Positions 20,201-29,940 of a stretch of 64,000 bases of DNA are shown here, one piece after another. The position numbers and the translations under genes are program-made. The notes beneath the pieces were generated by a model. The model was not told where the DNA came from, searched no databases, and saw only the letters and a list, made by a program, of their open reading frames with translations. Origin of the DNA: Clostridiaceae bacterium (GTDB lineage Bacteria > Bacillota > Clostridia > Peptostreptococcales > T1SED10-28); assembly GCA_003554105.1 (NCBI GenBank), contig PWFQ01000006.1, positions 126,373 through 190,372 on the forward strand. The letters are read 5' to 3'. Within the stretch, counting starts at the first letter, position 1, and every line of letters begins with the position of its first letter.

Positions 20201-21549
20201 AAGGCAAGGTCTTTCGGGCGGGAACCATCGGGACGATTGCCGACAAAACCGCCTACGGCTTTATCAAAAAATACATTGAAGAAAAGGGAATCCACTCCAA
20301 CCGGGCGGAAATCAATCGACTGGTCAACGGGTGCACCGGAGTGAAGCGAACTTCGGGACAGCATCCGGGAGGGGTCATGATTGTGCCGGAGGAAAAGGAT
20401 ATTCATGATTTCTGCCCCATTCAGTATCCCGCCAACGACCCGAAGTCCGGAGTTGTCACCACACACTTCGACTATAATGCCATCAGTGGGCGGCTCTTGA
20501 AGCTGGATATTCTCGGTCACGATGTCCCAACCATCATTAAGATGCTGGAGGACTTTACGGGAACCGATGCCCAGAAATGGCCGCTGGATGATGAAAAAAC
20601 CTTAAAGCTCTTTACCAGTACGGAAACCATCGGGGTGGATCCCGAGGATTTGGGTTGTCCTGTGGGAACTCTGGGGATTCCCGAGTTCGGAACGAAGTTT
20701 GTTCGACAGATGCTTATGGACACCCGGCCCACCACCTTTGGTGAACTGGTTCGAATCAGTGGTCTGTCCCATGGAACTGATGTCTGGCTCAACAATGCCC
20801 AGGAGCTGGTCCGTAATCAGGTGGTGGAATTAAAGGACGTGATTTCCACCCGGGACGACATTATGAACTATCTGATTTTAAAAGGACTGCCTCCCATAAA
20901 CTCCTTTAAGATCATGGAAAAGGTGCGGAAAGGAAAGGGCGTCACAGAGGATGAGGAAGCGCTGATGAAGGAAAACGGCGTGCCGGAATGGTACATCGAC
21001 TCCTGTAAGAAGATCAAGTACATGTTTCCCAAGGCCCATGCGGCGGCCTATGTGATGATGTCCTTCAGGATTGCCTGCTACAAGGTGTATCATCCTGAAG
21101 CCTTTTATGCCACCTACTTTACCACGAAGGCCGAGGATTTCGATGTGAATATCGTGCTGAAGGGGACTGATGCCATCAGAGAGAAGATCAAAGAGATGGA
21201 GTCCCTCGGAAACGGTGCCACCGCCAAGGAGAAAAATCAGTTGACGGTACTGGAGGTTGCATTGGAAATGTCCCTTCGGGGAATCAAGCTCCTTTCCGTA
21301 GATCTTTATGGATCCGATTCCGACCGGTTTATGATCCGGGACGGAAAACTTCTGCCGCCGCTGAAATCCCTCCAGGGAGTGGGGGAAAATGCGGCGAAGA
21401 ACATCGTCGACGGACGGGAAAAGGGGGAATTCCTTTCGATCCAGGACTTTGTGCAGAAGACCAAGGTGTCCAAAACCGTGGTTGAGGCACTGAAGGAAAA
21501 CGGATGCATTCCCGATCTCCCCGAGACCAATCAATTGTCCCTCTTTTAG
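17233..21549 (+). CDS. polC: DNA polymerase III alpha subunit, PolC type
   Basis: A 1438-residue replicative polymerase with built-in proofreading, specific to Bacillota and relatives. Order: N-terminal domains, OB fold (about 230-330), PHP start (VELHLHTQMSSMDGM, about 342), inserted DEDDh 3'-5' exonuclease (VVFDLETTG near 426, HNADFD, HRAIDDAMAT), rest of PHP, a four-Cys zinc knuckle (CGEC...CPRCG, about 912-937) and the palm with PDIDLNFAGE near 966. A C-terminal HhH region follows. All catalytic motifs look intact. It ends the uppS-to-polC run; the next gene has its own promoter. Confidence 0.98.
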   Translation: MEGYSLKTFFEKLGLKGEESFEDYQVKKVVVHSKNHGMDLFLAGKRISLEDHLQLHLHQMKEKLKLKNEIGIHWEYLGEKENRKKLVEDNKGNVLALIKRSIPFCKEIIEEDRVNLRVEGEKVEVSIGDPLIYEKANERKLSATLTEFFRNVLGTSLSCEITCPNQGFDMMQYQESMQLEQEKMIRELEEKEREEAKNPVKAVKTRKQNGRGSKAPMGKNVVLGKGVPRTLEFMKLKDLNEATDQVVIDVDVFSFDYKDLKSGRKVYILQTTDYTNSITVKFFEGRNTGTPPEEMIGKGSALLIKGDLVMDQFLKENIIMAKDIEMIQRTPKKDELKDKRVELHLHTQMSSMDGMTNISRIVERAAEWGHKAIALTDHGVLQGFPEAMQASKEHGIKILYGMEGYVINDEEPLVEGPEDFHLDGEFVVFDLETTGLSSNNEGITEIAGVKIKGGEITETYSTFVNPEKPIPIKITELTGITNDMVKNERPIREVLPEFLSFADGCCLVAHNADFDMGFIRAKAKQSGRAVNNPVADTLKFSRVLLKNLRRHKLNLVAKHFEISLENHHRAIDDAMATAKIFLRFREMLKEEGLATFKEINETLGKKRENKSLYSYHILLLAKNQRGLKNLYQLVSASHMEYFYKKPRIPKSLLRKHREGLIIGTACEAGELYQGILKNLPDEKLHPILEDYDFFEIQPLENNGFLVNKGRLKSREDLISINRRIVDLGEKLGKPVVATGDVHFLNKEDEIFRRILMTGQGFDDADDQAPLYLKTTEEMLEAFSYLPEEKAREVVIENSNRIADSIELIKPIPDGTFPPTIEGSEETLREMCNEKAKRIYGDPIPKLVNDRLNQELNSIISNGYAVLYVISQKLVAKSLEDGYLVGSRGSVGSSFAATMSDITEVNPLPPHYVCGECKYSEFITDGSYQSGFDLHDRECPRCGASFTKEGHDIPFEVFLGFEGDKEPDIDLNFAGEYQSKAHQYTEELFGEGKVFRAGTIGTIADKTAYGFIKKYIEEKGIHSNRAEINRLVNGCTGVKRTSGQHPGGVMIVPEEKDIHDFCPIQYPANDPKSGVVTTHFDYNAISGRLLKLDILGHDVPTIIKMLEDFTGTDAQKWPLDDEKTLKLFTSTETIGVDPEDLGCPVGTLGIPEFGTKFVRQMLMDTRPTTFGELVRISGLSHGTDVWLNNAQELVRNQVVELKDVISTRDDIMNYLILKGLPPINSFKIMEKVRKGKGVTEDEEALMKENGVPEWYIDSCKKIKYMFPKAHAAAYVMMSFRIACYKVYHPEAFYATYFTTKAEDFDVNIVLKGTDAIREKIKEMESLGNGATAKEKNQLTVLEVALEMSLRGIKLLSVDLYGSDSDRFMIRDGKLLPPLKSLQGVGENAAKNIVDGREKGEFLSIQDFVQKTKVSKTVVEALKENGCIPDLPETNQLSLF

Positions 21550-21550
21550 C

Positions 21551-21579
21551 TTGTATTTGGGGGTTTCATGTGATATAAT
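21551..21579 (+). promoter_or_regulatory. Promoter of the rimP-nusA-infB operon
   Basis: TTGTAT 21551-21556, 17-nt spacer, TATAAT 21574-21579 with an extended -10 (TGA before TATAAT), immediately after polC. Confidence 0.75.
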
Positions 21580-21604
21580 AGCGATAAACATAATTCTTGA
21601 CGGT

Positions 21605-21635
21605 GAAAGAGTGGGAGCAACTTACCCACTCTTTC
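21605..21635 (+). promoter_or_regulatory. Leader hairpin upstream of rimP
   Basis: GAAAGAGTGGG/CCCACTCTTTC with a 9-nt loop, about 25 nt after the predicted transcription start, followed by CTGTTTAATT. It sits where an attenuator would, but the T tract is interrupted. NusA-mediated feedback on this leader is a guess. Confidence 0.55.
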
Positions 21636-21670
21636 CTGTTTAATTGAGGAATTAAAGGAGGAGGAACTAT

Positions 21671-22135
21671 TTGAAACGCAAAGAAGTGGAACAGAGGGTT
21701 GAGACGATGATCAATTCACTAATGGAGCCCGGAAGGTATGAGCTGGTTGATGTGGAATTTGCTAAGGAAGGACCTCATCGCTACCTTCGTATTTTCATGG
21801 ATAAAGAAGGGGGACTGACACTGGAGGATTGTCAGAAAATCAGTGAAATCCTTAGTGAACCTCTGGATCGCGAGGATTTTATCGATGAAGCTTATTTTCT
21901 CGAGATCTCCTCTCCGGGACTGGATCGGCCCATCAAAAAAGATGAAGATTATCATCGATTTTCCGGAGAAAACATCGAGGTCAAGCTCTATGAGGCCCTG
22001 GACGGAATAAAAACTTTCGAAGGGGAATTAATCAGTTTGAAAGACGGAGTTGTCACCCTGAAGCTTCATAATGATGAACTTGTGGAAATTGAAAGGGAAA
22101 AAATCGCTAATGCAAAATTAGCAGTAATCGTGTAA
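21671..22135 (+). CDS. rimP: Ribosome maturation factor RimP
   Basis: A 154-residue 30S maturation factor with an N-terminal alpha/beta domain (VEFAKEGPHRYLRIFMDK, SGLDRPIK-type motif SPGLDRPIKKDED) and a C-terminal SH3-like barrel. TTG start after AAAGGAGGAGG. First gene of the transcription/translation operon that continues through ribF. Confidence 0.95.
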   Translation: MKRKEVEQRVETMINSLMEPGRYELVDVEFAKEGPHRYLRIFMDKEGGLTLEDCQKISEILSEPLDREDFIDEAYFLEISSPGLDRPIKKDEDYHRFSGENIEVKLYEALDGIKTFEGELISLKDGVVTLKLHNDELVEIEREKIANAKLAVIV

Positions 22136-22148
22136 AGGGGGGAAAAGA

Positions 22149-23324
22149 ATGAAGTTGGATTTTATTAATGCATTGGAAGATATTCAGCGGGAAAAAGGAG
22201 TCTCCAAGGAAATTCTCCTGGAGGCCATTGAAGCCGCACTGATCTCCAGTTATAAGCGAAACTTCGGATCCAATCAGAATGTTCGGGTGGAAATCGATGA
22301 GGTTACAGGTGAAGTCAAGGTATTGGCACAAAAAACCGTTGTGGAGGAAGTGGAGGATCCGATCCAGGAAATCTCCCTGGAGGAGGCAAAGGATCGGGAT
22401 CGAAAGTACGAGCTGGAAGATATTGTGGAAGAAGAGGTAACACCGAGAAACTTCGGACGGATTGCCGCCCAAACTGCAAAGCAGGTAGTGGTGCAGAGGA
22501 TTCGGGAAGCGGAGCGGGGTGTGGTATTCGAGGAGTACGTTAACCGTTCTTCCGAAATTATCACAGGAACCGTATCCCGGGTGTCAAAAGGTCTGGTGTT
22601 TGTGGATCTGGGAAAAACCGAAGGGATGCTTGAGCCTTCGGAGCAGGTTCCAAACGAAACCTATGTCCATAATCAGAGAATGAAGGCCTATATTCTTGAT
22701 GTGAAGCGTACATCCAAGGGACCGCAAATTTACTTATCCAGAAGTCATCCCGGTCTTGTAAAGCGCCTCTTTGAACTGGAGGTGCCGGAGATTCATGAGG
22801 GAACTGTGGAAATTATAGGAATATCCCGGGAAGCGGGACACCGCTCCAAGCTTGCAGTTCGATCCCTTGATGAAAACGTGGATCCTGTGGGAGCCTGTGT
22901 AGGTCATAAGGGAAGCCGTGTTCAGCGGATTGTGGAGGAACTCAACGGGGAAAAGATGGATATTATCAAATACAGCGATGTTCCTGAGGAATTTATTTCC
23001 GAAGCATTGAATCCCTCCAAGGTGGTATCGGTTCATACCAACCCCGACGGAAAAAGTGCACGGGTGGTCGTTCCCGACTATCAGCTCTCTCTTGCAATCG
23101 GTAAGGAGGGGCAGAATGCCCGTCTTGCAGCAAAGCTGACGGGATGGAAAATTGACATTAAGAGTGAGACCCAATATAAGGAAATGGGATCTCCCGGAGC
23201 GCTTTCCCCGAAACCTGCGGAAGAAGCTGCAGTGGAGAAACCCCAGGAAGAGCCTGCTGAGAATGAGGTAAAGGTTCAGGAACCGGAGATCTCTCAGGAA
23301 TCCGATGAGAAAACTGAGGAGTAA
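22149..23324 (+). CDS. nusA: Transcription elongation/termination factor NusA
   Basis: 391 residues: N-terminal RNA-polymerase-binding domain (1-125), S1 domain (about 135-200, [24 protein letters not shown]), KH1 and KH2 (about 230-345, [15 protein letters not shown] and [22 protein letters not shown]). An acidic Pro/Glu-rich tail of about 45 residues follows. NusA promotes pausing, intrinsic termination and antitermination. Typical Bacillota length, without the proteobacterial acidic repeats. Confidence 0.97.
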   Translation: MKLDFINALEDIQREKGVSKEILLEAIEAALISSYKRNFGSNQNVRVEIDEVTGEVKVLAQKTVVEEVEDPIQEISLEEAKDRDRKYELEDIVEEEVTPRNFGRIAAQTAKQVVVQRIREAERGVVFEEYVNRSSEIITGTVSRVSKGLVFVDLGKTEGMLEPSEQVPNETYVHNQRMKAYILDVKRTSKGPQIYLSRSHPGLVKRLFELEVPEIHEGTVEIIGISREAGHRSKLAVRSLDENVDPVGACVGHKGSRVQRIVEELNGEKMDIIKYSDVPEEFISEALNPSKVVSVHTNPDGKSARVVVPDYQLSLAIGKEGQNARLAAKLTGWKIDIKSETQYKEMGSPGALSPKPAEEAAVEKPQEEPAENEVKVQEPEISQESDEKTEE

Positions 23325-23338
23325 GAAGGGGTGATTCG

Positions 23339-23614
23339 ATGAAAAAACGGAAAGTTCCTTTGCGAAAATGTGTAGGCTGCGGAGAGCAGAAGGAAAAACG
23401 GGATCTGGTCCGGATGGTCTGCAACAGGGAGGGAGAAATCTCTCTGGACAGAACGGGAAAAATCCCCGGTCGGGGAGCCTATTTCTGTAACCGGAAAAGC
23501 TGTCTGGAAGCGGCAATGAAAAATCGCGGACTTCACCGTTCCTTTAAACGGGAGGTCCCCAAGGAAGTCTATGAAGGACTTTTAAAGGAGATCAGTGAAG
23601 ATGAACAAAAATAA
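23339..23614 (+). CDS. rnpM: RNase P modulator RnpM (YlxR)
   Basis: A 91-residue YlxR-family basic protein with RKCVGCGEQKEKRDLVRMV and PGRGAYFCNRKSC; the paired cysteines are conserved in clostridial members. YlxR of Bacillus subtilis was reported to bind the RNase P RNA and modulate its activity. It lies between nusA and ylxQ, as in most Bacillota, and its 3' end overlaps ylxQ. Confidence 0.92.
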   Translation: MKKRKVPLRKCVGCGEQKEKRDLVRMVCNREGEISLDRTGKIPGRGAYFCNRKSCLEAAMKNRGLHRSFKREVPKEVYEGLLKEISEDEQK

Positions 23615-23915
23615 GCCTGTCATCGGCCTCCTGGGTATTGCCATGAAGGCCGGGAAAGTGGTTTCGGGAGAGGAAGGCACCTTAAAGTCCATCAAAGGGG
23701 GAAAGGTTTACTTGACCCTGATTGCCGGGGACAGTTCTGAAAACACGAAAAAAAAGTTTGCTGATAAATGCAATTATCGAGGGGTTCCCTACCGTACCAT
23801 TATGACGAAGGGTCAGCTGGGGGATGCCATTGGAAAAGAAACTAGGGCTGTTGTAGGAATTTTGGATCCAAACCTTGCCAAACGAATGATTGAGTTGATC
23901 GATCCCAGTCACTAG
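23601..23915 (+). CDS. ylxQ: L7Ae-family RNA-binding protein YlxQ
   Basis: About 104 residues of the L7Ae/L30e/S12e fold, expected to bind kink-turn RNA: GLLGIAMKAGKVVSGEE, LTLIAGDSSENTKKKF, KGQLGDAIGKETRAVVGI. The target is not known. ATG 23601 lies about 10 nt from GGAG and overlaps the end of rnpM by 14 nt; the GTG at 23595 is an alternative. Confidence 0.9.
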   Translation: MNKNKPVIGLLGIAMKAGKVVSGEEGTLKSIKGGKVYLTLIAGDSSENTKKKFADKCNYRGVPYRTIMTKGQLGDAIGKETRAVVGILDPNLAKRMIELIDPSH

Positions 23916-23938
23916 CCTAATTTTAGGGGGTGTATGAT

Positions 23939-26101
23939 TTGTCAAAGATCAGAGTATACGAATTAGCGAAAAAATTGAATCTCAGCTCCAAGGAAACGAT
24001 GAAAAAGCTCGAGGAGCTCTCCATCAGCGTAAATTCCCATATGAGCAGCATTGAGGAAGAAGACGTGAAAATTGTGGAGGAACTGCTGTTAGGCGGTCAA
24101 GAAAAAAAAGAGAAAGAAAAAAAGGAAACACCGAAAAAGGAAGTACCGAAAAAGGAAGTACCGAAAAAGGAAGAAAAGAAGAGTAAAAAGAAATCAAAGG
24201 ATCAGGAAGAGAAGAAATCCCCGGAGAAAAAGGATGAATCCTCCAAATCCAAAAAAAAGAGTAAGAAAAAAACCAAGCAAAGCAAAAAGAGCAAAGAAGG
24301 ACAGCTTGAGGCTCAACAGGAAGAAGAGGTGGATGGTATCATCCAAATAGAAGAGAAGATCCTGGTAAAGGATTTTGCAGAAAAAATCGACAAGTCCCCA
24401 AACGAAGTGATTATGAAGCTGGTTCAGCTGGGAATCATGGCGGCAATCAACCAGGAGATCGATTATGATACCGCAGAGGTCATTGCGGAGGAGTACGGAA
24501 TTGAAGTTGAAAAAATCGAAGAAGTTGAAGAAGATCCCGAGGAGTTGCTGGAGTTTGAAGTGGAAGAGGACAAGCCCGAAGATCTGAGGTTCAGAGCTCC
24601 TGTTGTCAGTGTCATGGGACACGTTGACCACGGGAAAACCTCACTGCTGGATGCAATTCGTAAAACGAAGCATGTGGATTCCGAGGCTGGAGGAATCACT
24701 CAGCATATCGGTGCTTCAGAGGTTGAAATCAACGATCAGAAAATTGTCTTTCTGGATACTCCCGGTCATGAGGCGTTCACCTCCATGCGGGCCCGGGGAG
24801 CCAAAGCCACGGATATTGCCATTCTTGTAGTTGCCGCCGATGACGGCGTCATGCCTCAGACCGTTGAGGCGATCAACCATGCCAGGGCAGCGGAAATTCC
24901 AATGATCGTTGCCATCAACAAGATCGACAAGCCGGGAGCCAATCCCGACCGCGTAAAGCAGGAGCTGACCGAGCAGAATGTGGTCATTGAGGACTGGGGT
25001 GGAGATGTTATTGCCGTAGAAGTCTCGGCGATCACGGGAGAGAATATTGATCAGCTTCTGGAAATGATTCTGCTGGTTGCGGAAATGGAGGAGCTGAAGG
25101 CGAATCCCAACCGTAAGGCCCAGGGAGTTGTGATTGAAGCAAACCTTGATAAAGGAAAAGGCCCGGTTGCCACGGTCCTTGTAAAGAACGGAACCTTAAC
25201 CATCGGAGACAACGTGGTTGTAGGCCTTGCCTCAGGGAAAATACGGGCTATGGTCAACGATCTTGGAAAGCGTCTTAAAAAGGCGGGCCCTTCAACGGCC
25301 GTGGAGATTACCGGACTGTCGGAAGTTCCAAGTGCAGGAGACAAACTCTATGTGGTGGAAGATGAAAAAACCGCTAGAACCATTGCCACAAAGCGTCAAA
25401 ACAAAGTTAAGGAAGATAAAGTGAAAACCGATAAACGAATCTCTCTGGATGATCTTTACGAGCAGATGAAGCAAGGGAAGTTAAAAGAGCTGAACATTAT
25501 CGTCAAGGCCGATGTTCAGGGATCCGTAGAAGCGGTAAAGCAGTCCTTAAGCAAACTGACCAATGAGGAAGTATCCATCAAGCCGATCCATGGCGGTGTG
25601 GGAGCGATCACGGAAACCGACGTTATGCTGGCCTCCGCCTCCAATGCCATTATTATCGGATTCAACGTACGACCCACCTCCTCTGCCAGTGCCATTGCTA
25701 AGAAGGAGGAAGTGGACCTTCGAACCTACCGGATTATCTACAATGCCATTGAAGATATTGAAGCCGCTATGGAAGGAATGCTGGATCCGGAGTTCCAGGA
25801 AGTGGATCTCGGAAAAGCGGAAGTGCGGGCAACCTTCAAGGTACCCAATGCGGGAATGGTTGCAGGATGTTATGTGAAGGAAGGAAAGGTCACAAGAAAC
25901 TCGAAAATCCGTCTGGTTCGGGACGGGATTGTGATTCATGAAGGGGAAATCGACTCCCTGAGACGATTCAAAGACGATGCCAAGGAAGTCTTGACCGGCT
26001 TCGAATGCGGAATCGGTCTTGAAAACTTTAACGACGTGAAAGAAGGAGACGTAATTGAAACCTACGTCATCGAAGAAGTGGAACGAAAGGCGAAGAAGTA
26101 G
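23939..26101 (+). CDS. infB: Translation initiation factor IF-2
   Basis: About 720 residues. An N-terminal IF2N domain ([18 protein letters not shown]) leads to a Lys/Glu-rich linker (about 55-120) and a second IF2N-like domain (about 135-185). The GTPase follows (G1 GHVDHGKT near 227, G3 DTPGHEAF near 273, G4 NKID near 327), then the beta-barrel and C-terminal domains that bind initiator tRNA. TTG 23939 is chosen because AGGGGG lies 8 nt upstream and it gives the family N terminus [19 protein letters not shown] 23930 overlaps that site. Confidence 0.97.
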   Translation: MSKIRVYELAKKLNLSSKETMKKLEELSISVNSHMSSIEEEDVKIVEELLLGGQEKKEKEKKETPKKEVPKKEVPKKEEKKSKKKSKDQEEKKSPEKKDESSKSKKKSKKKTKQSKKSKEGQLEAQQEEEVDGIIQIEEKILVKDFAEKIDKSPNEVIMKLVQLGIMAAINQEIDYDTAEVIAEEYGIEVEKIEEVEEDPEELLEFEVEEDKPEDLRFRAPVVSVMGHVDHGKTSLLDAIRKTKHVDSEAGGITQHIGASEVEINDQKIVFLDTPGHEAFTSMRARGAKATDIAILVVAADDGVMPQTVEAINHARAAEIPMIVAINKIDKPGANPDRVKQELTEQNVVIEDWGGDVIAVEVSAITGENIDQLLEMILLVAEMEELKANPNRKAQGVVIEANLDKGKGPVATVLVKNGTLTIGDNVVVGLASGKIRAMVNDLGKRLKKAGPSTAVEITGLSEVPSAGDKLYVVEDEKTARTIATKRQNKVKEDKVKTDKRISLDDLYEQMKQGKLKELNIIVKADVQGSVEAVKQSLSKLTNEEVSIKPIHGGVGAITETDVMLASASNAIIIGFNVRPTSSASAIAKKEEVDLRTYRIIYNAIEDIEAAMEGMLDPEFQEVDLGKAEVRATFKVPNAGMVAGCYVKEGKVTRNSKIRLVRDGIVIHEGEIDSLRRFKDDAKEVLTGFECGIGLENFNDVKEGDVIETYVIEEVERKAKK
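24131..24175 (+). repeat. 15-bp tandem repeat inside infB
   Basis: Three head-to-tail copies of CCGAAAAAGGAAGTA (the third ends GAA), encoding [15 protein letters not shown] in the disordered IF-2 linker. Copy number would change linker length without breaking frame. Confidence 0.9.
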
Positions 26102-26109
26102 AAGACATC

Positions 26110-26140
26110 AGGGGGCCCAGCGGTCCCCTCTTGGGTTTTT
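26110..26140 (+). terminator. Weak terminator-like hairpin after infB
   Basis: AGGGG ... CCCCT, or alternatively CCCA ... TGGG, followed by five T. It lies in the 73-nt gap before rbfA and probably allows substantial read-through. Confidence 0.4.
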
Positions 26141-26174
26141 ACAGTTTTTCAGAGAAAAAGAAAGGATGATTTCC

Positions 26175-26561
26175 ATGGCCTATGCAAGAGTTCAACGATT
26201 ACGGGAAGAAATCAAAAAGATTGCCAGTCACATTATCCGAAATGAGTTAAGGGATCCTCGGATTGCCCCCATCACCAGTGTGACGGAAGTGGATGTCACC
26301 AGGGATCTGCGTTATGCCACAATATTTATCAGCGTTCTGGGTAATGAAGAGGAAAAGAAAAATACTCTGGAAGCCCTTGAACACTCCCGGGGTCTTCTCA
26401 GGAAGGAAATCGGGAAGAAGATCAGTGTGCGCTATACTCCGGAAATGCTGATTAAGATGGATGAGTCCATTGAAAAAGGTGTGGAGATGCATCAAAAAAT
26501 TAATGAAGTGGTGAAAAAGGACAAGGAAAACAGAAATCAGGATGAGGATTCAAATGATTAA
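26175..26561 (+). CDS. rbfA: 30S ribosome-binding factor RbfA
   Basis: A 128-residue KH-fold 30S maturation factor: [80 protein letters not shown] 26175 follows AAAGGATG; starts further upstream lie inside infB or give non-homologous sequence. YlxP, which precedes rbfA in Bacillus, is absent. Its end overlaps nrnA by 8 nt. Confidence 0.95.
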   Translation: MAYARVQRLREEIKKIASHIIRNELRDPRIAPITSVTEVDVTRDLRYATIFISVLGNEEEKKNTLEALEHSRGLLRKEIGKKISVRYTPEMLIKMDESIEKGVEMHQKINEVVKKDKENRNQDEDSND

Positions 26562-27513
26562 TCAGGTAATGGAAGCCATTAAATCGAGTAAAACCATCGG
26601 GGTGATTGCCCATAAAAGTCCCGACGGAGACAGCCTGGGATCCGCAATAGGTCTTTATCATGTCCTTAAGGAGATCCATGGGGACGTAAAGGTGTTTCGG
26701 AATGATGAGATTCCCCCAAAGTATCGGTTTCTCGATGAATCGGAAGAAATGACTCCCTATAAACCGGAAAAAGAAGAGGTTCTGGATCTCCTCTTTGTTC
26801 TGGACTGCGGTCATCCCGCCCGCCTTGTGGAAGGCAGAAGGATTCTCGACGAGGCGATAAAAGTGATCAATATTGATCATCACATGAACAATCCTCATTT
26901 CGGAGACATCAACATCATCGACGTGGAGATCTCCTCCACTTGTGAACTGATTTATGATCTTGTGAAATCCTTGGGAATTCCCGTTAACCAAGCTGCGGCC
27001 ACCGCCTTTTATACCGGGATGGTCACTGATACGGGAAGCTTCAAATACAGCAATACAAACCCGAAAACCCTCCGGGTGGCTGCGGAAATCCTTGCCCTCG
27101 GGGTGGATAAGGAGCGGATCTACCGGGAGGTCTATCAGAACCGGAGATTAAATGAGGTTCGACTTCTCGGAGAGGTGCTCAACACCATCGAACCGAAGTT
27201 TGGCGGGAATCTTGCCTTCGCAGTGCTCAGCCGGGAAAAAATGAAGAAGTACGGACTGGGAATTCAGGATCTGGATGAACTGATCGAATTTATCCGGGAC
27301 ATCGAAGGGGTGGAGGTTTCCGTTGTTCTCAAGGAGAAAGAGGACGGAGGGACGAAAATCGGTCTTCGATCCAAAGGAAAATACAAAGTGAATGAAATTG
27401 CGAAGAAAATGGGAGGGGGAGGTCACGAAATGGCGGCAGGCGCCAGCGTTGACTCAAGTCTTTCCCTGACCGAGAAGAACCTACTGCTGCTCTTTCAGGA
27501 TTTTTTTCAGTAA
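26554..27513 (+). CDS. nrnA: DHH-family oligoribonuclease/pAp phosphatase NrnA
   Basis: 319 residues. The DHH domain ([57 protein letters not shown]) holds the metal-binding acids and histidines. The C-terminal DHHA1 domain ends with [13 protein letters not shown]. NrnA degrades 2-5 nt RNAs and dephosphorylates 3',5'-pAp; related DHH proteins act on c-di-AMP products. ATG 26554 is preceded by GAGG, giving ATGATTAA coupling with rbfA. This rbfA-nrnA-truB order is standard in Clostridia. Confidence 0.93.
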   Translation: MINQVMEAIKSSKTIGVIAHKSPDGDSLGSAIGLYHVLKEIHGDVKVFRNDEIPPKYRFLDESEEMTPYKPEKEEVLDLLFVLDCGHPARLVEGRRILDEAIKVINIDHHMNNPHFGDINIIDVEISSTCELIYDLVKSLGIPVNQAAATAFYTGMVTDTGSFKYSNTNPKTLRVAAEILALGVDKERIYREVYQNRRLNEVRLLGEVLNTIEPKFGGNLAFAVLSREKMKKYGLGIQDLDELIEFIRDIEGVEVSVVLKEKEDGGTKIGLRSKGKYKVNEIAKKMGGGGHEMAAGASVDSSLSLTEKNLLLLFQDFFQ

Positions 27514-27525
27514 GGAGGGAGAGTC

Positions 27526-28443
27526 ATGGACGGAATTATCAATGTGATCAAACCCAAGGGCATCTCCTCCCATGATGTGGTGTATAAGCTTCGAAAAAAG
27601 CTCGGGATGAAAAAAGTGGGACATACGGGAACCCTTGATCCTGAAGCATCGGGAGTCCTTCCCATCTGCCTGGGAAAAGGAACCAAAGTTGCGGGTTTTC
27701 TCCTGGAGAAGGAAAAGGGGTATGTGGGAAAATGCCGTCTTGGTATTACCACCGACACCCAGGATCTTCAGGGAAAAATTCTTTATGAAAGGCCGGGGAA
27801 TCCTACAGAGGAGGAAATCAGGCAGGCTCTTCTCACCTTTACTCCCGGCTATGATCAGATACCCCCTATGTACTCAGCCCTGAAGTACAAGGGACGGAAG
27901 CTTTATGAGTATGCAAGAGAGGGTATCGAGGTACCCAGAGAACCGCGCTTTGTACGATTTGAAATACTGGAGATCGTGGTTTATGATCAAGAGGAGCGGG
28001 AAATCACTCTGGAGATTGTATGTTCCAAGGGAACCTACATACGAACCCTTTGTCACGATCTTGGAGATGCCCTTGGAGTGGGAGGTGCCATGTCGGACCT
28101 TCACCGCACAAAGTCAGGGCCTTTCACCCAGGAAAATGCCGCTCATCTTGAGGATTTACTGAAGATGGAGAGAGGGGAGATTGAAGAGCGTCTGTTGCCT
28201 ATTGATTACCCTCTTGCCCATCTTCCGCGCTTCCCGATTGAAGGGGAGAGAAACCGGAGACTTGCGGAAAACGGAAACAAACCGGAATTGACCGAAGACC
28301 AACTGAAAACCCTGGAGACGCTCTACGAACCGGATCAGCTCTTCCGTCTTTATCTCGATGAAAAAATCATCGGAATCGGAAAAGTGGATCAGAAGGAACG
28401 GGAAGAGCCCGGCGGGAAAATGCGTTTCCAAAAAGTTTTTTAA
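27526..28443 (+). CDS. truB: tRNA pseudouridine-55 synthase
   Basis: 305 residues. Makes pseudouridine 55 in the T loop of all tRNAs. Catalytic aspartate D38 in GHTGTLDPEASGVLP, the KYKGRKLYEYAREG block, and CSKGTYIRTLCHDLG. A C-terminal PUA-like region follows. AAGGAGGGAGAG precedes the ATG. Confidence 0.96.
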   Translation: MDGIINVIKPKGISSHDVVYKLRKKLGMKKVGHTGTLDPEASGVLPICLGKGTKVAGFLLEKEKGYVGKCRLGITTDTQDLQGKILYERPGNPTEEEIRQALLTFTPGYDQIPPMYSALKYKGRKLYEYAREGIEVPREPRFVRFEILEIVVYDQEEREITLEIVCSKGTYIRTLCHDLGDALGVGGAMSDLHRTKSGPFTQENAAHLEDLLKMERGEIEERLLPIDYPLAHLPRFPIEGERNRRLAENGNKPELTEDQLKTLETLYEPDQLFRLYLDEKIIGIGKVDQKEREEPGGKMRFQKVF

Positions 28444-28460
28444 ACGAATGAGGGATGCCC

Positions 28461-29402
28461 ATGAAAATCATTAAACTGGATAAATGCTTTGATCCCAAGG
28501 GTCATCGTGGAGTGGCTCTTGGAAACTTTGACGGAGTGCACCTGGGACATCAGCAGCTTTTGAAGGCATTGATTGAAAAGAGCCGGGAGATGAATCTCTG
28601 CCCCGTTGTGTACACCTTTTCCAATCACCCCCGACAGCTGGAGGGAAAAAGCCGATTAAAGGAAATTACCGGGATTAATAAAAAAACCGAACTTTTTCAG
28701 GAGGCAGGGGTAAAAGAATTGATTTTAAGCCCCTTTGACGAGACAATGAAAACCATGGAACCGGAAGACTTTGTCCGGAGGATTATCCTCGGGGAACTGG
28801 GCTGCCGACTGGTGGTGGTGGGCTTCGATTACCGCTTCGGCCGAAAGGCCAAGGGAGACGTGGATCTTCTTCAGAAATTGGGAAAGGAATGGGGATTTGA
28901 GGTCATCGTAATTCCCCCTTTCAAACTCGATGGTGAGAAGGTCAGTTCCTCTCTGATCCGAAGAGTGATCGAAATAGGAGAGGTTCATGAACTGCCCCGG
29001 TACCTGGGCCGTCATTACAGCATCATGGGACCGGTGATTTACGGAAAGGGCCTTGGAGGAAGCATCGGGTATCCCACAGCCAACATCAAGATCCAGAAAC
29101 ATCTCATTTTGCCGGCGAAGGGAGTCTATGTCACCCTGTCCAAGGTGGAAGGCGCTTGTCATAAGAGCATTACATCCGTAGGTCATATGCCGAAGTTCAA
29201 TAAGCAGTCTGCCCAGGTGGAATCTTTTCTCTTTAATTATGAGGGAGATCTCTATCACAGAAGCATTGAAACCTTTTTCATTCAAAAGCTGAGGGATCAG
29301 TTAACCTTTGAGAATCCCGGAGAGCTTCGGGAACAGATTAAAAAGGATATTGACCAGGCAAAATCACATTTACAATCGATAAAAGGTATGGTACACTGTT
29401 AA
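28461..29402 (+). CDS. ribF: Bifunctional riboflavin kinase/FAD synthetase
   Basis: 313 residues. The N-terminal nucleotidyltransferase domain ([54 protein letters not shown]) makes FAD from FMN. The C-terminal riboflavin kinase domain ([15 protein letters not shown]) makes FMN. ATG 28461 has GAGGG 6-7 nt upstream; the ATG at 28455 overlaps that site. Usual neighbour of truB and rpsO. Confidence 0.95.
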   Translation: MKIIKLDKCFDPKGHRGVALGNFDGVHLGHQQLLKALIEKSREMNLCPVVYTFSNHPRQLEGKSRLKEITGINKKTELFQEAGVKELILSPFDETMKTMEPEDFVRRIILGELGCRLVVVGFDYRFGRKAKGDVDLLQKLGKEWGFEVIVIPPFKLDGEKVSSSLIRRVIEIGEVHELPRYLGRHYSIMGPVIYGKGLGGSIGYPTANIKIQKHLILPAKGVYVTLSKVEGACHKSITSVGHMPKFNKQSAQVESFLFNYEGDLYHRSIETFFIQKLRDQLTFENPGELREQIKKDIDQAKSHLQSIKGMVHC

Positions 29403-29488
29403 AGTACCATTTGGAACCCCTTCTCAGTAACTCGACAACTCCGGCGATTACTTGGATCGGGGGGATTAAAATTAAAGGAGGTGCAACA

Positions 29489-29752
29489 ATGGAAAAGGAA
29501 AGAAAGAATGCAATTATCAGCGAGTACAAAGTTCACGAAAGTGACACAGGATCCGCAGAGGTGCAAATTGCTCTGCTTACTGAACGAATCAACCACTTAA
29601 ACGAGCATTTGAAAAGCCACAAGAAAGACCATCACTCTCGACGGGGTCTTTTGAAAATGGTCGGTAAAAGAAGAAATCTTCTGAACTACCTTCGAAGCAA
29701 AAACATCGATAAGTACAGAGAGATTCTTACGAAGCTAAACCTAAGAAAATAA
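29489..29752 (+). CDS. rpsO: 30S ribosomal protein S15
   Basis: An 87-residue primary 16S rRNA-binding protein: [52 protein letters not shown] is unmistakable S15. ATG 29489 follows AAAGGAGGTG; the longer in-frame start at 29411 adds 26 unrelated residues. Followed by a clear terminator. Confidence 0.98.
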   Translation: MEKERKNAIISEYKVHESDTGSAEVQIALLTERINHLNEHLKSHKKDHHSRRGLLKMVGKRRNLLNYLRSKNIDKYREILTKLNLRK

Positions 29753-29765
29753 TCAGTACAACATT

Positions 29766-29797
29766 GGAGCGGGGAGTCATACCCGCTCTGTTTTTTT
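29766..29797 (+). terminator. Intrinsic terminator of rpsO
   Basis: GAGCGGG/CCCGCTC stem followed by TG and seven T, 14 nt after the rpsO stop. Confidence 0.9.
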
Positions 29798-29870
29798 GGT
29801 GAAATCCTCGAAAGAATCGGGTTACATATAGACAACGTCCCGATTTATCGATAGAATAGAAGAAGATAAA

Positions 29871-29900
29871 AAAAGAAGAGAAAAGAAGAGAAAAGAAGAG
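29871..29900 (+). repeat. Three perfect tandem copies of a purine decamer upstream of pnp
   Basis: AAAAGAAGAG occurs three times in exact tandem, ending 24 nt before the pnp start codon; an all-purine run continues to about 29913 and contains the likely Shine-Dalgarno sequence. Confidence 0.95.
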
Positions 29901-29920
29901 AAGAGAGAGGAGACGAACAC

Positions 29921-29940
29921 ATTTATGAAAATTTATGAAA
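29921..29940 (+). repeat. Tandem decamer duplicating the pnp start codon
   Basis: ATTTATGAAA occurs twice in exact tandem (29921-29930 and 29931-29940). The first ATG (29925) is in frame with PNPase; the second (29935) is in another frame. Confidence 0.9.
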
